This document shows, piece by piece, positions 24,401-33,812 of a DNA stretch of 64,000 bases (positions within the stretch are counted from its first letter, which is position 1; each line of letters opens with the position of its first letter). Origin of the DNA: Vigna angularis (lineage: Eukaryota > Streptophyta > Magnoliopsida > Fabales > Fabaceae); assembly GCF_016808095.1 (NCBI RefSeq), contig NC_068975.1, forward strand, positions 2,232,001-2,296,000. Reading direction: 5' to 3'. The position numbers and the translations under genes are program-made. A model generated the notes under the pieces. It did not search any database, was not told the DNA's origin, and saw only the letters and a list, made by a program, of their open reading frames with translations.

Positions 24401-27400
24401 CCGAGTGATCATAGGGTGAGTGTTGGAAGGTGGAGAGATCATATCAGTAGTGGTATCCGTGTAAGAGCTATCTTGGTTGAAGGATGATGAGTTGTTAGTA
24501 GTAGAAGGAGAGGTTGAGGACATGTTGAGCGAAGCACCATCATGTGAAGTCTGAGGTAAAGGGGAAAATCTGGGTGGTGTGTTGGCAGCAGTGTGAAGCG
24601 TCAGCATGTGTGCAGTGTTGTGTGTGGGCATAGGCTGTGTGGCATGTGAGCATTGTGTTTTGATTGAGATAAAGCGGGCGTGTTAGTAAAAGGTTGTTTA
24701 ATAGAAATAGGTATACTGGTTGGTTTATCAGAAAAACTAGTTTTGTATTTTTGCACAAAAGGGTTATTAGATAAAGTAAAAGGGAAAACAGTTTCATTAA
24801 AAAGCACATGATGTGAGATATAAACTGTCAAAAGGTGAGAGACAAAAATACCCTTTGGTTTGAGAATTGTAACCTAGAAACAAACTCATTGTGGATCGGA
24901 AATCAAATTTTTGTTTGTTATAAGGACGAATTAAATGGTAACAAGCACAACCGAAAACCTTTAAGAAAATCATAATTTGGAGTTTTATGCAAAAGCTTTT
25001 TATAAGGAATAAGGTTATTTAAAACAGGTGTTGGGAGATTATGAAAGATATGAACAACACTAACAAAAGCTTCACCCCGAAACTTTTTAGGCAATGAGCC
25101 CAAACAATGAGAGATAGACCAATATCATCCACATGCCTATGTTTTCTTTCAATAGGCCATTTTGTTGGTGTGCGTATAGACATATGAGCCTATGTCTAAT
25201 ATTGTGTGGACAAGTGAGATATTTTGCAAGACATAAGAATTTCTTAGCATTGTCAGTTTGAATGGCTTTTAATTTGTGATTAGTTTGATTTTCATCAAAG
25301 GTTTTTAAAAAGGATGAAAATAGCTTAAACTTGAGATGTAGAATGAAGAAGATAGATCCACCTAAATTTAGAACAAGCATATAAAAAGGTTATGTAATAT
25401 TTTGCACCACTAGTACTAGGCATAGGGGCAAGACCCCAAATGTTAATGTAAACCAAAATCTAAGGAGTTTTATAAGATGTATCAGATTTGGAAAAGGGAA
25501 GCTGATGCATTTTTTGTTGAACACAAGTATCACATAACACATTAGAAAAAGCAGTATCAAGTTTGCTAACATGAATATTGTTTTATTTCAACACTTTTTG
25601 AATATTTTGATAAGAAGCATGCCCAGGGTGGGAATGCTATAAAGAAACTATAGAATTTACAGAAGTGTGATTAAGATTCAAAGTGGGAGAAGAGCAAAAG
25701 GGTAAAAAACATATAATCCATCTTTTAGGAAGCCTTAGATCTGTTTTTTTCCTGAGTTTTATCATAGTAGACATTAGAATGAAATTCAAAATATACATGA
25801 CCGTCTTTGGTAAATTTGGAAACATCAATTAGACTTTTTGAAATATGAGAAACTGATAGGATATAAGGTGATAGGATATAATGGATGCAGAGCGAAACAG
25901 TTTAAAAATTAGTTGTTTGGGGGGTCTTTATAAGATAGGCAGGGACGTCTTGTGTGGGGAGAGTTTTTTATATTAGTTGTGTTGACAGGAGGTTGTTCCT
26001 GTGGAGGGAGAGTGGTCCCTTGAGAGTTAGGTGTTGTATCAGTGTATCCCTTAGGAGAGGACTGCCGGATCCTTGGGAGAGGAGCGAGATGGAAGCAAGA
26101 ATGAATGCGCTGGAGGGAAGGTGTGATACTGTGGAGATGTGGGCCAACAAACAGAAAATGGTGCTAGTAGAATGTTGAAGAAATATCCAAGAAATAAAAG
26201 AAATGCTGCAGAAATCCAAGAATCACAGAAAGCAGAAAGAAGTAAGAAATGTCAGGAAAGGAAAGAAAGAGGGAGCTTGTTCCAGATTTTAAGCTGAATC
26301 TTTAAAGATTTTACCTTGGCTCTGGATTGAGATGCATGACAAACAGGCAGCTTGTTCCAGATTTGGGAAGCAGTGGTGAGGCCAACCATTTGAGTGAGAA
26401 CAGACGTGTCCATAGAAGCCACAAGCCAAGCAGCCAAGAATTGATCTTGTTGCTCATATTGGAGATAGGCGGGATTAACAATGCTGTGAAGGGCATCATC
26501 AGGATTAAGGTATTTGGGTGGGGTATCTTGACCATCCAAGAATTTGATAAGTTGTAATCCTGTGATTGTGGCAGATCAAGAAGTTTTCAATGGTAAGTTT
26601 GAGGGAGGTAGGTGTATTGAAAGTGTGAGGGTGGTAGGAGGTAACGGTGGTGGTTTTGGAGTTGTGGGTTCAAAAGCTATGACAATAGCTATGATTTCCA
26701 TGTAAGGAAAAGATACAGAGAGAGGGAAAGAATATTAAATAACTGTGAAAAGTATCTTACAAAGAAAATGTTAACTAATCTATTTACACTGAAGAGAAGA
26801 CACATATATATAGAGAGAAGGAAGAGTAACTGATAATAACAGAATCAGTTACACTGCTGTGTTATCTCATTAAGAAAGGAATTACTGACAGCAATTTTTT
26901 TAGTATACTGTTAGGATATAAGGAGGAGAAGCTAGTTATGGTATTTGAAATATTAATTAGCTAGTTGTATCTGTGTTTGTAACAGCATATGTCATTTACA
27001 TTCCAACCTAAGGGGGAGTGTTAAAGATTTTATTATGTAAATAGGAAAATATTATATAGTCTTAACTTTGGGATTATGTCTTATATTTCTTTTGTTTTCT
27101 TGAATTTTATCAATAATATTGCCTAAATAGAGAATCGTGTGTATGAGGTCTCGTAGCTTGAAGCATTTGTTTTTAACAAGCTGCTAACCTTCTGTCCCAA
27201 CTGTTGCTTCATTGAATTGGTTCCGTGTTCTACCTAAATATTGGATATTAAGTTAATGAAACAAATGTTTACAACCAACCTGCACATGGGAAATCTTATG
27301 TAGAAATAAATCTGATGGCAGAAACTGTTCCCAATGATGTTCCCACACCAGAATTGTCTACATTGCAAACTAATGAGCCTGATCCTGATGATCAAGAATT

Positions 27401-28469
27401 TCAGAGAATAAATGATACGTCAACTGCTGTTTGTAACCGTTTGTTGAAGGCTGTGGAAATGCTAAGACGTGAAGTTAGTGCAATGCAAGCCACTTCGATC
27501 CTTCACACTCTCCTGAAAATAATTAGGTATGCTTATGCAAATGTTGGTTGAGCTCTCAATGAACGGCTTGCTTTAAAAGTTTTCAGAAAGTACTTCTAGT
27601 AATTCTATGTGTAGTTATGCTTGAAGCTTTTCCTTTTACGTATATCATTGCTTCAATCTGATTGCAGGAATGTGATTGAACACCCTTTAGTGGAAAAGTA
27701 CAAGAGATTGCGGAAGGTACATATAACTCATGTTACCTCTGGGCATGCTTCCTCAAACAATTTTATATCTTAAGATTAACTTTGTTAGATATATTATTTT
27801 TATTTTTTATTTTTAGTTAATTTGTTATTATTTCTTATTTGTATTTTAGGTTTAGTTCATATATTTTTTAATATAAATACAATATTCTATGTATATATTA
27901 AACCCAAAGTAGATTAATCTCACATATAGTTTTCATTATATTCAACAAACTTCAAAATAAAAATTGATATCTATATAACGGACATTTGATTGCAGGCTAA
28001 TCCAATCATTGAGAGGAACATCCTAAATAATAAAGGTTTGTACTTTCTGACCATGAATAATAATTTAGTAGTGCTTGAATAGAAGTTATTTTCTTATGTA
28101 CAATGAAAGAGCCTAGAGATTAGGCATATGATTCTGATAAAATCTAAATAGTAATCTCTTGATTAGAGACTATTTAGAACTAATTTATCTTGTACATAGA
28201 AATGTGTAAGCAATTATTACAATTTCTTAAAGTAACTTTTTCTATAAGCTGATGGTAATATTATATATGCTCAAATTTGGGCTGTTATCTTTTTCATTTT
28301 TGCTGCTACAGCTGCCTTGGAAATTCTATTTCTGGTCGGCTTCAGCGAAGATGTTTTGTTTGATAATCTTGGAAAGGAAGATGCTTACTTGGTGTTAAAG
28401 CGAAATGATCCTGGCTTATTATGGCTTGCTAAGTCAACCCTTGAATCAAGCACAGGCTTAGCTTGCTAG
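5576..28469 (+). CDS. WSS1B: Ubl-WLM-PUB domain DNA-protein-crosslink protease, WSS1B-like (11 exons)
   Basis: Spliced reading frame of 637 residues. Exons: 5576-5818, 9620-9829, 18267-18347, 18447-18533, 18631-18726, 18864-18917, 19007-19628, 27253-27526, 27668-27716, 27996-28035, 28312-28469. All junctions are GT-AG and in phase. Residues 1 to about 85 resemble a ubiquitin-like domain. About 130-265 is the WLM metalloprotease domain; the zinc motif HELAHMVYSEH (residues 237-247) spans exons 5 and 6. About 520-630 is a PUB domain, which in other proteins binds Cdc48/p97. EPDPDD occurs three times in the linker (379, 393, 506). By homology to Wss1/SPRTN-type proteases, it should cleave proteins crosslinked to DNA in the nucleus; Arabidopsis has a homologue of this architecture. 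Introns 1, 2 and 7 are 3.8, 8.4 and 7.6 kb and full of transposons, yet no exon is broken. The domain calls are strong; the symbol is less certain. Confidence 0.9.
7080..7660. repeat. imperfect tandem repeats inside the intron-1 LTR element
   Basis: Units containing ACAACAACAAACCT followed by a variant of GGGACTTAACTGCCCT recur about every 35-60 bases, with much divergence. They give no conserved reading frame. Confidence 0.6.
8996..9079 (+). pseudogene. tRNA-Leu(CAG) relic
   Basis: The 3' two-thirds folds as a tRNA-Leu. The anticodon arm is CCAGT / TTCAGTT / ACTGG (9027-9043) with anticodon CAG at 9034-9036. The variable arm is TCCGAAAGGGA. The T arm is ATGGG / TTCGAAT / CCCAT. The 3' acceptor strand is TCTGATC followed by A. 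This matches the layout of plant nuclear tRNA-Leu, which has a long variable arm. The 5' part (8996-9026) is decayed: box A is disrupted, and AAATTGA pairs poorly with the 3' strand. I call it a pseudogene, not a working tRNA. It lies antisense inside the intron-1 LTR element. Confidence 0.72.
9830..10729. other. intron 2 sequence without a recognised element
   Basis: This is the start of the 8.4 kb second intron of the WSS1B-like gene. The stretch around 10440-10700 has a somewhat different, C-rich composition and may come from a transposon, but I found no ends. Confidence 0.4.
10730..12744 (+). mobile_element. non-autonomous LTR retrotransposon A (TGATAGGATAT group)
   Basis: Similar direct repeats at 10730-10997 and 12479-12744 start TGATAGGATATACTG and end CCTAATA/CCTAACA. 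The flanks CTTTC and CTTTA suggest a decayed 5-bp target duplication. After the first LTR comes AATTGGTATGACCTG, a primer site that is not the usual initiator-Met type and is shared with elements B and C. The interior starts with a short gag-like N-terminus (ATG at 11036, one internal stop), then an open frame of unknown type (11266-12009). It ends with a tail encoding KPPDLKLQ, also present in element B on the minus strand. No pol genes are present. It sits in WSS1B intron 2. Confidence 0.82.
11266..12009 (+). CDS. unknown low-complexity ORF carried by LTR element A
   Basis: An open frame of 247 codons; the first 'M' is a non-ATG codon, so the true start is unclear. I recognise no domain. 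The product is rich in Val, Glu, Lys and Asp and contains loosely repeated blocks: a (G)D/N-I/V-V stretch, then KV-xx-AAV, then a VVG-like end (for example AEKVTEVAAEKVTEPAAV). Lysine- and glutamate-rich stretches separate the blocks. It replaces gag-pol between the LTRs, so it may be a captured or drifted sequence. Expression is unknown. Confidence 0.3.
   Translation: MLGRIVCQTSRKPRNPQMEEKIQPIGRRKEKRISVKRIGLTKTVRGMLNPSGSRVSEAVVLSVDCFVGIKGQDRREENIREEEGKDENCDGDIVVVVAEKVTEVAAEKVTEPAAVRVDNTTNVGWENTSSEDRDGDVVTLASTSKVAKAAVFNGDSVVGLGMYVKTVKKGEDKGKKAECGGNIVTIMSGNRVEDATVLSGKKFMQEFRILVSQTYKTPEDQWQGIFLCRVAIQRSKPVATTGTTRLD
12921..13761. repeat. tandem duplication of an unknown 424-bp segment
   Basis: Two head-to-tail copies (12921-13344 and 13345-13761) share most of their sequence, including GGTCATCTAGTATGATC near the start and ACAATATATGATATTG at the end. 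On the minus strand the first copy has a short open frame containing KLPLTSTPKRLGTIS; I do not recognise it. The same frame is broken in the second copy. It lies in WSS1B intron 2 between elements A and B. Confidence 0.75.
13762..14110 (-). pseudogene. Ty1/copia reverse-transcriptase relic
   Basis: Read on the minus strand, a frame with breaks gives TAKLALKEKL and EFEMKILGKLKYF, typical of the part of copia RT just after the YVDD motif. No LTR or intact frame remains. Confidence 0.6.
14111..14525. other. intron 2 sequence, target of element B
   Basis: Non-coding intronic sequence. It continues on the other side of element B at 16649. Confidence 0.4.
14982..15838 (-). pseudogene. captured trihelix (MYB/SANT-like) transcription-factor fragment in element B
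   Basis: Two overlapping minus-strand frames together resemble a trihelix DNA-binding domain. The first (from about 15838) holds AQDWSIIESVILVNEI and SSSQQWNIITE. The second (from 15635) holds the CRCKWHALLSDYYRFK and FDYKLFEAVKRV parts, then an acidic and basic C-terminus. They lie in different frames, and a single-base deletion near 15640 would explain the switch. The fragment follows directly on the gag-like frame, with no splice site seen. Trihelix proteins bind GT-type promoter elements; this broken copy is unlikely to do so. The family call is inference from the W...W...KW spacing. Confidence 0.6.
15839..16315 (-). pseudogene. partial Ty3/gypsy gag in element B
   Basis: The start codon is at 16315. 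The N-terminal part repeats QDYAAIRQ three times. It is followed by VFKGFDLMGWIARAE and VRWAYSSMEG, typical of plant Ty3/gypsy gag. A stop (TAG) after GSVGY interrupts it at about 15917. The same frame then continues with WEGLKEAMVVRFGG, the next conserved gag block. After that the frame runs into the captured host fragment. Confidence 0.72.
17237..18020 (+). mobile_element. LTR-LTR remnant C (two LTRs, 31 bp between)
   Basis: Two direct repeats, 17237-17610 and 17642-18020, are about 95% alike by eye, start TGATAGGATATG and end CCTAACA. They are flanked by a perfect 5-bp duplication GTTAA (17232-17236, 18021-18025). Only 31 bases separate them, starting with AATTGGTCTGACCTGCC, the primer site of this group. 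Almost the whole interior is lost, yet both LTRs and target duplications survive. Confidence 0.88.
19690..20170 (-). repeat. LTR-like sequence of uncertain family
   Basis: On the minus strand a purine-rich stretch (AAGCTTAAGGAGGAGTATG) is followed by about 450 bases with a TATA-like CTCTATAAATAGTC near 20030. This resembles a polypurine tract followed by an LTR. Ends and target duplications are unresolved. It lies just after exon 7 of the WSS1B-like gene. Confidence 0.35.
20467..21300 (-). pseudogene. Ty3/gypsy chromovirus integrase C-terminus and chromodomain
   Basis: The minus-strand frame 21105-20467 contains DRDKTLAML, KIGDWVCLKIQPY, KLSPRYYRPYEI and HPVFHVSLLK, which form the integrase C-terminal region. 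It then has LEVLKKWKGMPSCENSWES, a chromodomain-like block, and HLEDKV near the end. Above 21105 the frame is broken, but FMSSFWIELFKL and YHPQTD integrase pieces are readable to about 21290. RT and the rest of pol are absent. The chromodomain places it with chromoviruses. It is a truncated relic in WSS1B intron 7. Confidence 0.85.
21396..21450. repeat. (TA)n microsatellite
   Basis: About 55 bases of TA with one interruption (TATGTA). Confidence 0.95.
23064..23270. repeat. two-copy tandem repeat, about 98-bp unit
   Basis: Two adjacent copies share GATTATGTTTTCTTTTATG (or GGTTATG...), TTTTTGGTTTA, then GTCAAAGACATAGTTTTG and a CTTTTTC...GAGAGTTTA end. On the minus strand this gives a repeated lysine-rich short frame, which I treat as accidental. 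Confidence 0.75.
23984..26700 (-). pseudogene. Ty1/copia gag-integrase-RT relic
   Basis: Broken minus-strand frames run in copia order. Gag comes first: PKYLNPDDAL, QYEQQDQFLAAWLVASMD (26540-26280). Integrase follows: LKAIQTDNAKKFLCLAKYL and HQQNGL near 25290-25160, then FRGEAFVSVVHI at about 25080. Next comes a serine/threonine-rich linker (24630-24310) and RT pieces (24277-23984). Frames shift and stop many times. Truncated element D sits inside the gag part. An LTR-like leader with CTCTATATATATGTG may lie at 26750-26990. Confidence 0.75.
25854..26283 (+). mobile_element. truncated element D of the TGATAGGATAT group
   Basis: Starts with two closely spaced TGATAGGATATA copies (25854 and 25869) and has a decayed LTR. 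A remnant of the primer region (GGACTGCCGGATCC) is followed by a gag-like N-terminus from ATG 26089 (MEARMNALEGRCDTVE, then one stop and IQEIKEMLQKS), close to that of element A. The 3' part is missing. It lies within the minus-strand copia relic; GCTTGTTCCAGATTT occurs at both 26277 and about 26350 near the junction. Confidence 0.65.
27003..27200 (+). repeat. copia-type polypurine tract and LTR fragment
   Basis: CCTAAGGGGGAG followed by TGTTAAAGATTTTATTATG is a typical polypurine tract and 3' LTR start of a Ty1/copia element. About 150-180 bases of LTR-like sequence follow, close upstream of WSS1B exon 8. The rest of the element is not visible. Confidence 0.5.
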
Positions 28470-29146
28470 CGCAGAAAACGGTTCTGAAAGGCAAAGCAAA
28501 ATTGTACGTCAAAGTATCTTAAAAATTTCCATTGTATGATATGAGTTTGTAAAGTTTGTCAGTTTCTCTATTTATAGTCACTATCCAATAGATAAAATTA
28601 AACACAGAAACATAAGGAGAAGGAAGAACTACATTTGAAGTTCAAACGGAAACCTGGTACTCTCTATCGGTGGTAATATTCGAGTTGTTCATTGCACAAC
28701 GTTAGATGTCATTTTGTTGTATTTTATTGAATGTATATACATTTCATGAATAAAGGGAAATCCATTAAGTGTTGTTTGTTTAGTATTGACAATTGGAAAA
28801 GAATATGGGTATTGCTTTCTACACCTTATCAATATTTTAATACACCCTATCATTTCTGGAATTTATTTTCCGGAACACAATTAACATTTTCGAAAATTCT
28901 TTTCCAGAAAGCGATAATCACTCTTTCCTGTTATACCAAAAAAAATAATAATCTGCGGTAGCTTTTTGATGGGGGAGGCAGAAATTTGATAGTGGTAGGA
29001 AGCAATACCCAAAATTCTTAGGATAGGAACGTAAAAGGGTAGGCAGCAAACTGCAAAGGATTACATTGTTTAATTTATGGGTCTGTTATGTGTAGCTTAT
29101 CATGCTTGTGTTTTTTATTTTTTGGTTGAAACATATTTTTAGTTCT
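28470..29146 (+). other. 3' flank of the WSS1B-like gene
   Basis: This stretch probably holds the 3' UTR (AATAAA-like sequence AATAAAGGG near 28750) and then AT-rich spacer. No further gene is seen. Confidence 0.5.
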
Positions 29147-29155
29147 TTATAAATA

Positions 29156-30469
29156 GGTTAAACGCTTTCGGAAGTTCCTATTTATGTGGGATTTTTTAAG
29201 TTAGATCATCGTCTTATAGGTTTCCTTAATTTAGTCATTTATATTGAAAAATTGACTTAATTGGGTTCTTGTCGTTAAATTGGCTTAACAGAGTTAAGTT
29301 TTTGATGAGTTGGGACGTTGATGTGGCCTCTTGTCGCGTCAGCGTCATCTTTTCCATCAATAAAAATCCTAATTTTCCTCAAGAGTCTATCCTAGCCACC
29401 GCGAGTAAACCCTAGCGTCGTTGCTGTAAAGCTGCTGCGAAGCCTTCAGTCTTGTCGTCACCACCTCGCTGCGTTTCAATCGTGAAGCCACCGTGAGAAT
29501 GCTAGTAGCGCCTTCGTTGTACTGCCACCATTAACACCATCTTCTTTGCGCATCCACCATCTCATCGTGCCTCAATATTGTCGGTGCATAGAAACCCATC
29601 AACTGCCACCACCTTTAACAAATAGAGAACTCATGGTCGTAATTTGCGCCATCCTCGGACTGCCACAACGCCTCAATCTCCTTCCACCACTGTTTCCTAA
29701 TCGCGAGCGGCTCTGCGACACTATTTCATCTCCGTCAACGTAGAACCCTAAATAGTGTTAAACCCTAGTCGCGTAAAACCCAGAATCGCGAACTCCTTGC
29801 GCCGTCGTAAGACCACACCGTGAGAGCTCCAACGCCTTCGTTTCTTCTTTTTCGAGTAATTGCGAGAACTAGCGCATCCTTCATTTTTGCAAGTCTCCTT
29901 CACAAATTCATCAACCTACAAACCTAGAGAAATCACAAAACATAGACTCAGAAACCCATTGTGAGTTCATCTCTCTCGCACAAACATAAACATGAGAAAA
30001 CTCCCAATCTTGAAGGAGAGGCCCTGGGAGACACTAGACTCCACTCCAATCTCGAACTCTATGAATTGTGATTTGTTGCGTCTTTAATCTCGAACCCAAT
30101 TTGATTTTAATAAACTCTAATTTGGTGATGAACCCTAAGCATCAATCGCTGAAGATGATGAAGGGAGGTAGAAGATGATGAAGGAAGGTTGAAGATGATG
30201 AACTCTAATTTAGGTTTCAATTATCAGAACTTTATTTTTTTATTTTTTAATTATACATACCACGTAACCTGTTTGAATATGTCACGTATAAAAAACTTAC
30301 CATGTCAACGTGCCAGGTCATTAAAAACTTAACTCCGTTAAGTCAATTTAACGACAAGGGTCCAATTGAGTCAATTTTTCATTTTTAAGGACTAAATTGA
30401 CGAAACCAATAAGACGGGATCTAACTAGAAAAAACTCACATAAATAGGTATTTTCGAAGGGGTTTAATC
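29156..30469. mobile_element. Mutator-like element (MULE) with long TIRs, possible Pack-MULE
   Basis: Inverted repeats of roughly 170-200 bp mark both ends. The left begins GGTTAAACGC and the right end, reverse-complemented, begins GATTAAACCCC; shared inner blocks include GTCGTTAAATTG. The flanking 9-mer TTATAAATA is perfect on both sides (29147-29155 and 30470-30478), as MULEs make. The interior (29330-30130) is richer in C and G than its surroundings, with many short frames and no transposase. That suggests captured host sequence, though I cannot identify the donor. Confidence 0.88.
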
Positions 30470-30478
30470 TTATAAATA

Positions 30479-31069
30479 TTAATGAATTTTGGTTTTGCTT
30501 TTTAATAAATATTTTTAAACCTTTTCTCCATAATTTGTTTATTTATGCTTCTCTTCTAGATCTATTTAAATTACTTTATTTCATTATTTTTTCGAGATAA
30601 ATAAAATAAAATGTTATGAATAATTTTTTTAGATAATAAAAACAAAATTTCAAATAATTTATCTGGATTAAAATCATATTTAATTGTTTTTTATATGTTT
30701 TTGAAAGTTGTTAGACGATGATAATAAGATATGAGAAAGGATGGGAGTTGTTAGAAGATGATAATAAGATATGGGAAAGGATGGAGGTTAATTTTGGAGG
30801 GGTCATTTCTTTCTATTTGGTATGGATTTCGACTTGTACCTCTTCAAAAATATTTAAAGAAGATTTGATCATATTATATTTATGGGAATGGTGAGATTCT
30901 ATGGTTTAGAAAGAAAGAGCCTTTAACAATGCAGAACTGCACTTCGAGGTGTAAGATTAAAAAATATAAAAATTTTAAAAATAAAGTAGTTTTGAGATTT
31001 TGATTTTTATTTGAAAATTAATGTTTTTGAATATATATTTTTGGTAGAACATAATTGTTATGTTATTTT
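30479..31069. other. AT-rich spacer
   Basis: No gene or clear element. A 25-bp phrase around GATGATAATAAGATATG is duplicated at about 30717 and 30757. Confidence 0.45.
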
Positions 31070-32640
31070 TGTTGGAATAATCGGTATCGTGCAACAAAAA
31101 AGGTTTTTAGAGTGGAAGATGTTACAGTCAATAACTAAGATAGGAATAGAGCTGTCAAAATGGGTAACCCGGCCCGATCCGACCCGACCCACCACGGGTT
31201 GGTGGGTTAAACGGGTTGGCTCATTGGTTCACTTAATTAACTTTTTTTTCACCTTTTTCTCAGATTCTTATAATATGTTACTTTGATCGATCAAAAGAAA
31301 TATATTGTTATATATATTCTAAGCTATCAAGCGTAAAACAATTTAATTTAGTGAGACATACAAGAAACTATATATAGACGTTAACAAAAATATATAACAC
31401 AAGATAAAATTGTCATGCTTGTAGATAGGTCTAAAAACAAGATAAAACAAATGATATATTCATGAATTATTCAATCTATAATATTATCATCTATTAAATT
31501 GGAGTCCTGAATGGATAAATCCACAGTATTATGCTCTCTTGAAGCATCTTCTTCTTTATCTCCATTTATAATATTATCCAATCTATAATCTTAGGGTTTT
31601 ATTTGCGGAGGGGAATTTTTGGAAAGACAGCAACGCGAAAGGCTCTATTGCTAAGTAAATGTTGTGCATTTTGAATAATTAATTTGATTTCAATAAAAAA
31701 AGGATTTGAATAATTAATTTAATTTAATTAAAAAAAATAAGTGGGTTGGTGAGCCAACCCGACCCACCACGGGTTCAACCCATGTGAGCCGGGTTCTTAG
31801 TGAGCCGGGTCAAAATCGGCTCGCATAAAAAATTTACATTTTTTTCCAACCCAATCTGGCTCAAACCTGTGGTGAGCCGGGTTGGCTCACGGGTTTCAGC
31901 CCATTTTGACAGCACTAGATAGGAACAGTGAAATAATTCTTTTAAAAAATCTTGATTTTCTTTTAAGACTTTTATCAAACAGTTTAAATGCTAAAGAGAT
32001 AAAGTTAACGAAAATCAACACAGAAAATTTTATCCTGGTTCAAATCAAAAGATTCTACATCAAGTCGTTAATCACTATAAACAATGATTAACTATTCACT
32101 AAAATATTGTTAATAGATTACAATAGAATGAAATAAAGAGTAAGAACAAAAAAAATCTTCCTTTGACAAACGAATGGAAGAACCTGTTGAATCAACTTGA
32201 AGAGATCTGCTTCGATCTTAGACTCATTAAACGCAAGCTTCTCTTATTCACAAGACTTGATATGAGCACACTAATACTTGAGAACTTCCTCAGAAAAATT
32301 CTATATTCTCAAATGACTTAGTTCCCTTTTCACTCTTAGAAAGCTTCCCTTAAGCACACAACTCTAATACTCTCAAAATAAAAATTTCTTTCTAAGAGTT
32401 ATGGAAAACACTATTTATAGCCTAAGGTTTGTGTAGGGTCAGAAACTGAAAAGCCATCTCCCAACTTGCAGTGATAAGTGATTATCATAAGTGATAATCG
32501 ATTACATAAACAGAGTTATTTCTATACAATTAATCCTACAAAATGCTTTTAAAGAAACTATAACAAGAGTCTTCAAGTCTTCATCTTGTAGCATCATCAA
32601 AACCATAATATCTTCAAGACACCAATGCTTCTCATTGACA
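31070..32640 (-). repeat. 3' LTR of a SIRE-like copia element, split by a hAT MITE
   Basis: On the minus strand GATCAAAAAGAGGGAGAT (polypurine tract) is followed by TGTCAATGAGAAGC, the LTR start at 32640. The LTR ends near TATTCCAACA at 31070. Without the 779-bp insertion and its target duplication it is about 790 bp. The distal end matches the LTR pieces at 35925-36204 (GTTGGAACAAT, AAGATAGGAACGGTGAAAT-like blocks). Confidence 0.72.
31147..31917. mobile_element. hAT non-autonomous transposon, 771 bp
   Basis: The left end is TAGAGCTGTCAAAATGGG and the right end, reverse-complemented, is TAGTGCTGTCAAAATGGG. Perfect 8-bp duplications GATAGGAA flank it (31139-31146, 31918-31925). Inside the ends are repeated CCCGACCCACCACGGGTT-like blocks on both strands. 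No transposase frame. It is inserted in the SIRE-like LTR. Confidence 0.92.
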
Positions 32641-33154
32641 ATCTCCCTCTTTTTGATCAAAAATCTAATGTTAAAAGCATTTCTAATTTTCCTGCCCATA
32701 TTTAGACTTACACACACATAAACATGTTAGCAATAACTGCATTAATTAGAAGTTTTTCTCTCCCTTTTTTATCATAAGCAAAAAGTAAAAATAAATACTC
32801 TCGCTCAAGTTTAACTTCCCCTCAACAAAAGAAAGATGCAATTTAAATATTATAAGAGGAAAAGAGTAATTAATCTAGAGCAGAGATAAATAACAAGATA
32901 TCAAACAAACTCATATATCTCCTCTTAAATAGGTACCAATTATCACATAAGATGTCAATAAAAAATTTCTCCCTCTTTTTTATCATAATTAAAAAATCAT
33001 CTCATCTTTATGCTCCTCATAAATTAGTTAACTTAAAAAGAATTTAGGTTCTTTAAAAATATTATTTCCCCTAAATGTAATATTCTCCTCAAAATAAAAA
33101 ACAGATGCTTAAAAAAAAATTTTAAAAAAGTTTTTTTTAACGTTTCAACTTAAG

Positions 33155-33218
33155 ATAATCGATTATTTGGGAGTCAAATTGTCCAAATTCATATTTTGAA
33201 ACTGAGATAATCGATTAT
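33155..33218. repeat. two ATAATCGATTAT palindromes
   Basis: Exact copies at 33155 and 33207 within the SIRE-like interior, the same 12-mer as the cluster at 1301-1512. Confidence 0.85.
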
Positions 33219-33812
33219 TTACGTTAATTTTTGAAAAACGTAAATTTGGGCCAAATTTTCAACCTAAGACCGCATTCATAAATTATTTTCAAAAATCTTA
33301 ACAGTTATCAAGATACCATAGAGCTTTTTTTTTCTTTTGAAAATTTAACCTGCAAAACAAAACAATAGAGTTTTGGTTCCCATAATCTCATTTGGGTCCT
33401 TTGAGGTTATAGGCAAATTACTTTATATCAGGAATCCAAGTATATTTTTAATTTGGAACATCAAAATGATTAATTCTACATTTTTTAGAAGTGTCCCTTT
33501 TTCATACAATAAAAACATGTGACAACACATGGGTTTCTAAAATAAGTTGTTCCTTTTTCAACCCATACTCTACGGGTTCTTTTAAATTGATTCTTATTTT
33601 TAAGCACACTCTTATTTTTTAAAGACTTCTTCTTAACTCCATTATTTATACAAGATGCATATTGAGTAGCCTTCTTAAGCAAATTTTCTAAAATATCAAT
33701 ATTAAACATATGACTTTTGCATGATAGACATTCAATAGGATGTTCAACATTTGCAGATTCTTTCATTTCTAAATTTCCGATTTTATTTCTTAAAATAACT
33801 TCCTCATCTAAT

